The notes under the pieces: model-generated
Databases searched by the model: none
What the model was told of the DNA's origin: nothing
The model's input: only the letters and a program-made list of their open reading frames with translations
In this document: positions 15,094-21,416 of the stretch, in pieces
Position numbering within the stretch: the stretch's first letter is position 1
How the letters are laid out: each line of letters starts with the position of its first letter
NCBI GenBank assembly: GCA_023663025.1
Contig: JAMPIC010000033.1
Location: 1-21,441, forward strand
Length of the DNA stretch: 21,441 nucleotides
Direction: 5' to 3'
DNA from: Prevotella sp.
Lineage (GTDB): Bacteria > Bacillota > Clostridia > Oscillospirales > Ruminococcaceae
Position numbers and translations under genes: made by a program

Positions 15094-18000
15094 ATGAATA
15101 AAAAACTGTTTTTGAACACGCTCAGGAGCGTTAAAAATACCAAGAGCCGCTTTATAGCCATTATGGCGATAATTGCCATAGGAAGCGGATTTTTCGCGGG
15201 AGTAAAGTCCGCAAGTCCCGATATGAAAATGAGCGCGGCAAAATATCTTGCGGAACAGAACCTTGCCGATCTTCACCTTATGTCCGAGCTGGGCTTCGAT
15301 GATGAGGACGTATCCGCTGTCGGCGATACCGTTGAGGCGGACGGGCTGTACGCGGGATATACCGCCGACCTGATGATGTCGGGGGCGGAGGACAGCGACT
15401 GCATTGTCAAGGTCTATTCCTACGACCCGGAAAGCGGGATAAATCTGCCCTATGTCACGGAGGGACGGCTTCCCGAAAACGAGGGGGAGGTCTTTGCGGA
15501 CAACAGGTTTTTCTCGGCGCGAAACCTTGAAGTGGGGGACGTTATTTCACTCAGAACGGGCGACGACCGCGAAATGGAGGACATTCTCGGCAGAACGGAA
15601 TACACCGTTGCGGGAAAAGGCATACTGCCGGTATACGTTTCCATTGAGCGGGGGAGCACCACTATCGGAAACGGTACGGTGAACGGCTGGCTGCTTGTCC
15701 CCGAGGAAAATTTCACCTACGATATCTACACGGATCTGTACATAAGCCTTGCGGAAACCGACGGTCTCGACCCTTACGAAGATGAGTACGGGGACGTTGT
15801 TTCCCGCGTTTCCGATACGCTGGAGGACTTCGCCGAGGTGCAGATCGAGCACCGCAAGGGCGTTATTTCCGACGAAGCCTACGGGGAGATCAACGACGCG
15901 AAAGCCGAGCTTGAGGACGGAAGAAAGGAGCTTGCCGAGGCGGAAAAAGACCTTGCCGACGGCAAACGGCAGCTTGCCGAAGCGGAAGAGGAGCTTGCGG
16001 ACGGCAGACAGAAGATCGCCGACGCGGAAAAAGAACTTGCGGACGGCAGACGGCAGCTTGCGGACGGTCAGGCTGAATATGACGAAAACGCCGCTCTGAA
16101 AGCCGATCTGGACGAGACCGTTTCTATCCTTGACGGCGTTGTTTCGGGATATGCGACGGAGGCTTCCGACGCCGGCGGGGTGAACGCTGCGGTTTCCGAT
16201 ATCCGCGCTTTGGGCGTTGTTGACGTTGACGAAACGCTGGAGCAGCTTCTTACGGGATATATGACTATCCCCGCCGCTTACGACGACGGCACGAAAGCCG
16301 CTTGCGGGCAGGGTCTGGAGCAGTATCTGGCGGGGCTTCGGGCACAGTCCGCACAGGCTGAGGCGGGACTTTCCGCCGCCCGGACGGAGCTTGACAGCGC
16401 AAGAGCCGAGCTTGAAAACGGCGAGGCGGAGCTTGAAGAAGCCCGCGCCGAAATATCCGACGGAGAAGCGGAGATCGAAAAGCACAAAAAGGACGTCGAG
16501 GACGGCGAGGCTGAAATAGCCGACGCTAAAAAAGAGATCGCCGACGGAGAAGCCGAGATCGCCGACGCGGAGCGGGAGCTTCACGACCAAATAGACGACG
16601 CGGAATGGTACGTTTTCGACCGAAGCTTTAACCCGTCCTATTCAAGCTACGCCGAGGACTGCGAAAGACTGGACGCTATCGCGGCTGTTTTTCCCATATT
16701 CTTTATTTTGGTGGCGGCTCTTGTGTGCTGCACCACTATGACCCGAATGGTGGAGGAGCAGCGTACCCAGACCGGTACGCTGAAAGCTCTCGGCTACAGC
16801 AGATACTCCATTATTTCCCAGTACATAATCTACGCCCTTGCGGCAAGCATACCCGGTTCGTTTATCGGACTTTTGATCGGATTTTATACCTTGCCAACGG
16901 TATTCTTTAAATGTTATCAATCTATGTACAACCAACCCTATCTTATGAGTCCGTTCAAATGGGACTACGCAATAGGCTGCACTGTCGTTGCCTGTCTCTG
17001 TACGGGACTGTCCGCGCTTTACGCGAGCAGGCTGGAGCTTGTTTCCTGTCCCGCGCAGCTTATGCGCCCCAAGCCGCCGAAAAACGGCAAGAGGATACTT
17101 CTCGAACGCGTGAGCTTTATATGGAAACGTCTCAAATTCACCACAAAGGTAACGTTCCGCAACCTGTTCCGCTATAAGGCGAGACTGCTTATGACGGTGG
17201 TCGGCATAGCGGGCTGCACGGCTCTGCTGCTTGCGGGGTACGGTTTGCAGTACTCCATATCGTCTATTGTGGATAAGCAGTACGGAGATATTTTCCGCTA
17301 CGACGTCCTCGCGGCGATGGACAAGGACGCGGACAGCGGCGAGTACAGTGCGGTGTGGGAGGAATGCTCCGCGGAAGGTCTTGTCTCCGACAAAATGTTC
17401 GCCCTGCAGGAAATGGTCGATATACGGAGCGGCGGCGATACGCTGGAGACCTATTTGCTTGTCCCCGAAAATTCGGAGGATATCGAAAGGTTTATCGACC
17501 TGCACGAGCGCAAAAGCAGGAAAAAAATAACTCTCGGGGACGGCGTGATACTGGGCGAAAAGCTTGCCCGCGTACTGGGCGTGACGGTCGGGGACAGCGT
17601 GTACTTCAACGATAATTTCCCTGTTACGGTTGACGGGATATGCGAGAACTACACCTTCAATTACGCCTATATGACTGCGGAGGCTTACGGAAAAGCAGGC
17701 TTTGACGAAGCTTTCGGCAGCAATATGATCATTATGAATATGAACGAGGTTTCGGACGAAACGGAGGACGCGCTTTCGTCAATGCTTGTGAAGCGGGATT
17801 CCGTTTTGGCGGTGTCGTTTTCGTCGGGCGGGGGAGACAAGTTCCGCGATCTGGTTTCAAGCCTTTCGCTCATTATCGTGGCGATAATCGTGGCTGCTGG
17901 AGCGCTGGCGTTTGTGGTGCTGTTCAATCTGTCCAACATAAACATAAACGAGCGCGTACATGAGCTGGCGACGATAAAAGTCCTCGGTTTTTACGACGGA

Positions 18001-18264
18001 GAGGTGGCGGCGTATGTGTACCGCGAAAACGTCCTCCTGACGGTTATGGGGACTATCGCAGGCTTGGTGCTGGGAATTGCCTTGGAAAAATTCGTCATCA
18101 AAACCGCCGAGGTGGATTCTGTAATGTTCTCGGCGGAGATACCTTGGTACTGCTTTGTTGAAGCGGCTGCGCTCACGTTTATATTTGCGCTTGCGGTAAA
18201 CATTACGCTTTATTTCAGGCTGAAAAAAATCGACATGGCGACTTCGCTCAAGGCTATAGAATAA
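15094..18264 (+). CDS. FtsX-type ABC permease with large extracytoplasmic coiled coil
   Basis: This 1056-residue membrane protein has a first transmembrane helix near residues 19-37, then a long outside region (about 40-525) containing two blocks of exact heptads (272-327 and 432-501), then helices near 530-548, 570-598 and 623-645. A second FtsX unit follows, with helices near 699-720, 925-946, 980-1000 and 1018-1042. This two-unit layout with a coiled-coil insert is known in large Firmicute ABC permeases. The ATPase is the gene just upstream. The substrate is unknown; the coiled coil may reach into the wall. The ATG at 15094 has only a weak AGGCG-like site, so translation probably depends on coupling to the upstream gene. 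The coiled-coil coding DNA is itself repetitive. Confidence 0.9.
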   Translation: MNKKLFLNTLRSVKNTKSRFIAIMAIIAIGSGFFAGVKSASPDMKMSAAKYLAEQNLADLHLMSELGFDDEDVSAVGDTVEADGLYAGYTADLMMSGAEDSDCIVKVYSYDPESGINLPYVTEGRLPENEGEVFADNRFFSARNLEVGDVISLRTGDDREMEDILGRTEYTVAGKGILPVYVSIERGSTTIGNGTVNGWLLVPEENFTYDIYTDLYISLAETDGLDPYEDEYGDVVSRVSDTLEDFAEVQIEHRKGVISDEAYGEINDAKAELEDGRKELAEAEKDLADGKRQLAEAEEELADGRQKIADAEKELADGRRQLADGQAEYDENAALKADLDETVSILDGVVSGYATEASDAGGVNAAVSDIRALGVVDVDETLEQLLTGYMTIPAAYDDGTKAACGQGLEQYLAGLRAQSAQAEAGLSAARTELDSARAELENGEAELEEARAEISDGEAEIEKHKKDVEDGEAEIADAKKEIADGEAEIADAERELHDQIDDAEWYVFDRSFNPSYSSYAEDCERLDAIAAVFPIFFILVAALVCCTTMTRMVEEQRTQTGTLKALGYSRYSIISQYIIYALAASIPGSFIGLLIGFYTLPTVFFKCYQSMYNQPYLMSPFKWDYAIGCTVVACLCTGLSALYASRLELVSCPAQLMRPKPPKNGKRILLERVSFIWKRLKFTTKVTFRNLFRYKARLLMTVVGIAGCTALLLAGYGLQYSISSIVDKQYGDIFRYDVLAAMDKDADSGEYSAVWEECSAEGLVSDKMFALQEMVDIRSGGDTLETYLLVPENSEDIERFIDLHERKSRKKITLGDGVILGEKLARVLGVTVGDSVYFNDNFPVTVDGICENYTFNYAYMTAEAYGKAGFDEAFGSNMIIMNMNEVSDETEDALSSMLVKRDSVLAVSFSSGGGDKFRDLVSSLSLIIVAIIVAAGALAFVVLFNLSNININERVHELATIKVLGFYDGEVAAYVYRENVLLTVMGTIAGLVLGIALEKFVIKTAEVDSVMFSAEIPWYCFVEAAALTFIFALAVNITLYFRLKKIDMATSLKAIE
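15907..16074 (+). repeat. Heptad repeat block 1 in the permease (8 x 21 bases)
   Basis: Eight consecutive seven-residue units (residues 272-327) follow the patterns ELADGRR and ELAEAEK, with a hydrophobic residue at the second place of each unit and DG or EA at fixed positions. The DNA shows matching 21-base near-repeats. This predicts a continuous left-handed coiled coil. Confidence 0.85.
16387..16596 (+). repeat. Heptad repeat block 2 in the permease (10 x 21 bases)
   Basis: Ten consecutive heptads (residues 432-501) of the type ELENGEA and EIADGEA form a second coiled-coil arm. Blocks 1 and 2 are separated by about 104 residues and would pair as an antiparallel hairpin if that linker forms the tip (inference). 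Confidence 0.85.
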
Positions 18265-18292
18265 AAACGGCGTCCGATATTGTAATCTGCAT

Positions 18293-18418
18293 TAAAAAAC
18301 GTACCGAAAAAGACTGAGCCTTTACCCTTATTGGCGTACTTTACCAATAAAGATAAAATGCTCCCACGGGTAACAATACTTCTGTACCGTTACCTGCCTA
18401 AACTCGGTACGTTTTTTA
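18293..18418. other. Structured three-way-junction element between convergent genes
   Basis: A perfect 15-bp outer stem (18293-18307, ending GTACCGA, with 18404-18418, starting TCGGTAC) closes a 96-base interior that holds two further hairpins. TTATTGG (18328-18334) pairs with CCAATAA (18344-18350), and CGGGTAAC (18367-18374) pairs with GTTACCTG (18389-18396, one G-U). The outer stem ends in A6 and T6, so it can act as a terminator on either strand for the permease and rubrerythrin genes. The interior structure is more than a terminator needs; a small RNA or a MITE-like insertion with ATT on both sides is also possible. No open reading frame of note is inside. Confidence 0.6.
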
Positions 18419-18424
18419 TTTTGA

Positions 18425-18958
18425 TCAATAATTCTCTTTTCTTACCTCAAAATAGCTCTGCGGGTGATTGCATACGGGACATACGTCGGGAGCTTTTTTG
18501 CCCATAACGAGATGACCGCAGTTTCTGCACTCCCACATCTTCATTTCGCCCTTTTCAAACACCTGCTGCATTTCGATGTTGTTCAGCAGTGCGCGGTAAC
18601 GTTCCTCATGAGCTTTTTCGATAGCTCCCACCGCTCTGAATTTTTCGGCAAGCTCCGTGAAACCCTCCGCTTCGGCGTCCTTGGCGAAGCTTTCGTACAT
18701 ATCGGTCCACTCGTAGTTTTCGCCGTCTGCGGCAGCAGCAAGGTTAGCCTTTGTGCCGCCTATGCCGTTCAGAGCCTTGAACCACATTTTAGCGTGTTCC
18801 TTTTCATTGTCGGCAGTTTTCAGGAATATTTCCGCTATCTGCTCATAACCCTCTTTTTTTGCCACGCTTGCAAAATATGTATATTTGTTTCTTGCCTGGC
18901 TCTCTCCCGCAAACGCGGCGAGAAGATTTGCTTCTGTTTTTGTGCCTTTAAGTTCCAT
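18425..18958 (-). CDS. Rubrerythrin
   Basis: This 177-residue diiron peroxidase scavenges hydrogen peroxide in anaerobes, taking electrons from NAD(P)H via rubredoxin-type partners. The N-terminal ferritin-like four-helix domain shows the iron ligands in AAFAGESQARNKY and DNEKEHAKM, then AEKFRAVGAIEKAHEERY. The C-terminal rubredoxin-like domain has CRNC and CPVC pairs for a single Fe(Cys)4 site. The length is normal. The ATG at 18958 is preferred over an in-frame start at 19024, because AAAGAGGT lies about 8 bases upstream and the promoter's -10 and -35 fall within the longer version. It is likely monocistronic, ended by the structured element at 18293-18418, and controlled through the palindrome in its promoter. 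Confidence 0.96.
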   Translation of the reverse strand: MELKGTKTEANLLAAFAGESQARNKYTYFASVAKKEGYEQIAEIFLKTADNEKEHAKMWFKALNGIGGTKANLAAAADGENYEWTDMYESFAKDAEAEGFTELAEKFRAVGAIEKAHEERYRALLNNIEMQQVFEKGEMKMWECRNCGHLVMGKKAPDVCPVCNHPQSYFEVRKENY

Positions 18959-18989
18959 AACAGGTACCTCTTTCCTAAATATTTTTACA

Positions 18990-19018
18990 ATTATACACCG
19001 TCCGGACAGTTTTGTCAA
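18990..19018 (-). promoter_or_regulatory. Perfect rubrerythrin promoter with operator palindrome in the spacer
   Basis: Read on the minus strand, TTGACA (19018-19013) and TATAAT (18995-18990) are exact consensus boxes 17 bases apart. The spacer contains ACTGTCCGGACGGT (19010-18997), a 14-base palindrome with one imperfect pair. A dyad in this place usually marks a repressor that competes with RNA polymerase, or a MerR-like activator. The sequence does not resemble the PerR box. Confidence 0.82.
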
Positions 19019-19075
19019 TGACATTTTATGGCAGATTACAATTTGGAAATTAATATTACAGATTGGTTAATTCCA

Positions 19076-19104
19076 TTGAAATAAGATGTTAAAATTTATA
19101 TAAT
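19076..19104 (+). promoter_or_regulatory. Promoter of the split unknown gene
   Basis: TTGAAA at 19076-19081 and TATAAT at 19099-19104 are 17 bases apart; a second TATAAT overlaps at 19104-19109. The transcript would start near 19111, leaving only about 15 bases before the ATG at 19126 and no ribosome site. Confidence 0.65.
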
Positions 19105-19125
19105 ATAATCAACTCACATGGATAT

Positions 19126-19386
19126 ATGAGAAAAGTAATTCCATTAAGAGAAATCCTGACCCCCGAAATTTTTGAGGAAATGACCGAAAATTATCCGCTT
19201 ATTGCTATAGACGGTAGAGAGTACAAGCAAACGCTCCAGTATTATTCTGTCCCGTATGATTTTGACTTTTTTCAGTTTCGTTTCGATTGTGAAGATAACG
19301 GCTTGAATGTTTTTGAAGCCTTTAGCGTATGGTCTTTCCTTATGGCTCAGATGTGCTCCGAACACGCTATTATTGTGACTATGTGA
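19126..19386 (+). CDS. Unrecognised protein, N-terminal part of a probable split gene
   Basis: This 86-residue reading frame matches nothing I recognise. It begins MRKVIPLREILTPEIFEEMT and contains an aromatic-rich stretch (YDFDFFQFRFDCEDNG) and a helix EAFSVWSFLMAQMCSEH. It stops at 19386 just where the next frame takes up with a helix-rich sequence that would complete a winged-helix-like fold, so a one-base frameshift within about 19345-19383 is likely. The alternative is two coupled genes: the stop overlaps a GTG at 19383 by 4 bases (GTGA). No ribosome site precedes the ATG at 19126. By its position beside a relaxase it may be an element replication or regulatory gene, which is a guess. 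Confidence 0.5.
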   Translation: MRKVIPLREILTPEIFEEMTENYPLIAIDGREYKQTLQYYSVPYDFDFFQFRFDCEDNGLNVFEAFSVWSFLMAQMCSEHAIIVTM

Positions 19387-19877
19387 AGTCTTTGGTTCAT
19401 AAGATATCTTCTGCTTACGGTCTTACCGTAGAACGGTGTAACACAATAATTGAAACGCTTGTTGAAATGCGTTATTTGTACAACTTTGACGGTCGTTTGA
19501 CTTGTATTCCCGCTGTGAGGAATTTTGAATGTGTACAGTCCACGCGTATAAGCAACAGAACAAGAGGAAAAGTCTCCAAAACGAACGAGAATGCCCCTAA
19601 AATTGACGAGAAGCCTATCGGTAAGGCGATTACCCTAAAACAGTCAGACCCCTCAAAAAATGCCGCTACAGTCGTTTCTGAGACAGAAGAAGCCGAAGAG
19701 CCTTTATTCACTCCAGAAGAAATAAAATTTTTTCAAGAACAGGCTAAGAAGTCAAGTAAAACATTAGACGAAATAGCCGCCAAATACGGTATAGAAGTTG
19801 AGGATATTGTCGAAATAGCCGCCAAAGACATTGTAGAAGATGAGGATATTGCCGACGAAGATATTAAGTGGTTTTAA
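19383..19877 (+). CDS. Unrecognised protein, C-terminal part of a probable split gene
   Basis: This is 164 residues if begun at the GTG that overlaps the upstream stop; an in-frame ATG at 19329 also exists but neither has a ribosome site. Residues 1-45 (KISSAYGLTVERCNTIIETLVEMRYLY) look like the recognition part of a winged helix with wing NFDGRLTCIP. A polar linker follows, then an acidic helix pair. The C-terminal 30 residues include a duplicated 14-residue unit (EIAAKYGIEVEDIV/EIAAKDIVEDEDIA) coded by a 42-base tandem repeat. The most likely reading is the rest of the gene that starts at 19126, broken by a frameshift. Function is unknown. Confidence 0.5.
   Translation: MKSLVHKISSAYGLTVERCNTIIETLVEMRYLYNFDGRLTCIPAVRNFECVQSTRISNRTRGKVSKTNENAPKIDEKPIGKAITLKQSDPSKNAATVVSETEEAEEPLFTPEEIKFFQEQAKKSSKTLDEIAAKYGIEVEDIVEIAAKDIVEDEDIADEDIKWF
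19769..19852 (+). repeat. 42-base tandem duplication within the unknown gene
   Basis: Units 19769-19810 and 19811-19852 share CGAAATAGCCGCCAAA, TAGAAG and TGAGGATATTG in the same positions. The duplication is in frame and adds 14 acidic/helical residues. Confidence 0.8.
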
Positions 19878-19965
19878 GGGTTCGCGAAGCGACATCGAAG
19901 CATGACCCCCGAAGCCCTGACATCAGTCTTTAACTGGATCACAGCACGAAGTCCAAACGTTTAAA

Positions 19966-20000
19966 ATAGTCTATGAACGTAGTTCATAGGCTGTTTTTTT
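19966..20000 (+). terminator. Intrinsic terminator after the unknown gene
   Basis: AGTCTATGAAC (19968-19978) pairs with GTTCATAGGCT (19982-19992, one G-U) around a GTA loop and is followed by a run of seven T (19994-20000). Between the gene's stop at 19877 and here lies a short stretch with a TTCGCGAA palindrome near 19882 and no gene. Confidence 0.88.
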
Positions 20001-20022
20001 ACATGAATGATTACAAGATGAG

Positions 20023-20054
20023 TAATTTCGCTAAACCAAAGTTTTGCGAAATTA
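20023..20054. repeat. Strong dyad downstream of the relaxase gene
   Basis: TAATTTCGC (20023-20031) pairs with GCGAAATTA (20046-20054), and the stem continues inward as AAAC/GTTT after one T-T mismatch, leaving a 4-base loop. A direct repeat GTTACG lies just beside it at 20060-20065 and 20076-20081. It has no T-run on the minus strand, so it is not a classic terminator; a replication or transfer origin, or transcript-end structure, are options. Confidence 0.55.
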
Positions 20055-20076
20055 GCCTCGTTACGAAACCCGTGAG

Positions 20077-20220
20077 TTACGTCCACCAGTTAATTTTATT
20101 CGTTTTATCCGCTTCATCTTCTTTAAGCAGATCATCATATTTCGCCGCTCTTGCTCTCTCGCGAACCATAAGCTCTCTGACGGCTCTTTGAACCTCTGCG
20201 TTAAAATTACTCGCGAATGT
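20077..20220 (-). pseudogene. Out-of-frame C-terminal remnant of the MobV relaxase
   Basis: Immediately after the relaxase stop, another minus-strand frame stays open for 47 codons: it includes FNAEVQRAVRELMVRERARA and AAKYDDLLKEDEADKTNK and ends INWWT at 20077. It has no start codon or ribosome site near its beginning, and its charged, helical composition continues that of the relaxase coiled coil. A single-base insertion or loss near 20212-20218 would fuse the two and give a relaxase of about 400 residues. An independent small gene starting at an internal ATG is less likely. Confidence 0.6.
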
Positions 20221-21292
20221 TTAAAGTCTCTTCTCGGGCTTCTGAGGCGGCTTCTCGTTCGTTTAACTCTTTTTCTTTTGCTTGCTTGTATTTTTCAAAC
20301 TGTTCCTTTTCGTCTCTTAAATCGTCAGCTTTCTTTTGCAGAACCGCGTTTCGCGTTATCGTATCGCTTTGTAATCTCTGCGCGGCTTCTCTTTGCTTTG
20401 TGACCTCTTCCATAATCTCATTCGCTTCTGAAAGCTTCTGCTCGGCTTCTGCTTGCTTCTTGTAAGCCGCTTTGTAAACTATGTCAGTTTCGTGTTTCTC
20501 TTTGTCTAAATTCTGTTTATATTTGTCTAAATTTCGTTTATATCTGTCTAATTCTGTCTCTCTGCTTTTTAGTTTCTCTTCGTGAGTTTCCAGCGTTTCA
20601 CGGTAGTGATCTAACTCGATTTCTCTGCCTATCAGTAAATCCTCTTTACGCTCCACATCGTCAAGCTGTAACTCGAGACTATCACGCTTTAAACGCTCAA
20701 CTGACTTTCTTGATTTCTTTTTGCTTCCGTCCATAAATTTTACGCCGAATGTTTCTTGACACATCTTGTCTACTGCTTCGTTTATCTCTGTAAAATTCGG
20801 TTCGTGACAAATGGCTTTGGCATTGAGTTTTTCGTCTTTCTCGGGAATGAATATAACGTGCATATGACGCATTGACGTTCGCATTTGTTTCGTTTCAGCG
20901 TCCTTATATTCGTGAACTTCATCGACGTGAACATAACTTGCGATCATATTCTTAACACCGAATTTCTTCGTGAATATTTTATTACATCTGTTCGCAAAAT
21001 CGCTTACGTCCCAATCTTCTATTTCGTTAGGTATCGGAACGATCAGACTAATCGCAGTAACACGATCTTTACGTTTATTCGCTTTTTCCTGTTGATCTAA
21101 ATGTTCTATTCGATCGTCATATCGTTTGCAAGCCGTTTCATAGTCAACATTCTGTAAATTATATTGCGTTAAATCTTTATTGATATGTTCGTTATTATGT
21201 TCTGTTTGCAATCTTTTTTCTTGGTCGTTGTGAAACATAATTCGTTTAACTTCCGCTGGTTGCTTTAGTTTTTTCCAGTCTACACTTGCCAT
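20207..21292 (-). CDS. MobV family relaxase (Mob_Pre plasmid mobilization protein)
   Basis: This 361-residue relaxase nicks the transfer origin and leads the strand in conjugative mobilization. Motif I is FHNDQEKR (20-27) followed by the NEHINKD...N pattern (34-45). Motif III has HVDE (122-125) and HMHV (143-146), the metal-binding histidines, separated by a longer loop than the usual HxDExxPHxH. From about 200 to the end it is a long charged coiled coil. The ATG at 21292 has GGGAGGA 9 bases upstream. The C-terminus appears cut by a frameshift (see 20077-20220). It is more A/T-rich than the resident genes, which suggests horizontal origin. No type IV secretion genes are present, so it would need a helper element. 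Confidence 0.87.
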   Translation of the reverse strand: MASVDWKKLKQPAEVKRIMFHNDQEKRLQTEHNNEHINKDLTQYNLQNVDYETACKRYDDRIEHLDQQEKANKRKDRVTAISLIVPIPNEIEDWDVSDFANRCNKIFTKKFGVKNMIASYVHVDEVHEYKDAETKQMRTSMRHMHVIFIPEKDEKLNAKAICHEPNFTEINEAVDKMCQETFGVKFMDGSKKKSRKSVERLKRDSLELQLDDVERKEDLLIGREIELDHYRETLETHEEKLKSRETELDRYKRNLDKYKQNLDKEKHETDIVYKAAYKKQAEAEQKLSEANEIMEEVTKQREAAQRLQSDTITRNAVLQKKADDLRDEKEQFEKYKQAKEKELNEREAASEAREETLNIRE

Positions 21293-21312
21293 AGTCTAAT
21301 CCTCCCAAAATG

Positions 21313-21328
21313 CTTTAGCATACTAAAG
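21313..21328 (-). other. Candidate oriT nick region upstream of the relaxase
   Basis: CTTTAGCATACTAAAG is a dyad with 6-base arms. On the minus strand it reads ACTTTCTTTAGTATGCTAAAG including the flank, and TAGTATG/CTA resembles the MobV nick consensus of pMV158 type (TAGTGTG/TTA) at 8 of 10 places. Its place just upstream of the mob gene also matches that family. The consensus is from memory, not from a search. Confidence 0.5.
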
Positions 21329-21348
21329 AAAGTGAAAATACACCATCT

Positions 21349-21373
21349 GACTATCACGCTTTCGCGTGTAGTC
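21349..21373. repeat. Hairpin in the relaxase leader
   Basis: GACTATCACGC (21349-21359) pairs with GCGTGTAGTC (21364-21373) with one bulged T and a TTTC loop. It lies between the predicted relaxase promoter and the nick-like dyad, so it may belong to the transfer origin or control mob expression. Confidence 0.6.
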
Positions 21374-21386
21374 CGATACCCTCTCT

Positions 21387-21416
21387 TTTATAGCAGCCCT
21401 CTTAATTATCACTCAA
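21387..21416 (-). promoter_or_regulatory. Likely promoter of the relaxase gene
   Basis: On the minus strand TTGAGT (21416-21411) and TATAAA (21392-21387) are 18 bases apart. The transcript would start near 21380 and include the hairpin and the nick-like dyad. The last 25 bases of the window hold nothing else visible. Confidence 0.5.

Noticed and set aside
14446..15276. Minus-strand open frame of 276 codons opposite the ABC ATPase
   Set aside because: The plus strand carries every ABC motif; the antisense frame has no support.
15547..16590. Minus-strand open frame of 347 codons with repeats
   Set aside because: Its apparent repeats are the reverse reading of the permease heptads; no start signal.
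15907..16596. The permease repeats as a CRISPR array or minisatellite
   Set aside because: Units are 21 bases, contiguous, in frame and encode perfect heptads; no spacers and no cas genes.
18293..18418. The structured element as a known riboswitch for a downstream gene
   Set aside because: Genes on both sides converge on it, so no gene lies downstream in either direction, and I see no conserved core of a known riboswitch class.
19360..19386. Programmed frameshift between the two halves of the unknown gene
   Set aside because: No slippery heptamer, internal Shine-Dalgarno or downstream stem is visible; a mutation or sequence error, or GTGA coupling, explains it more simply.
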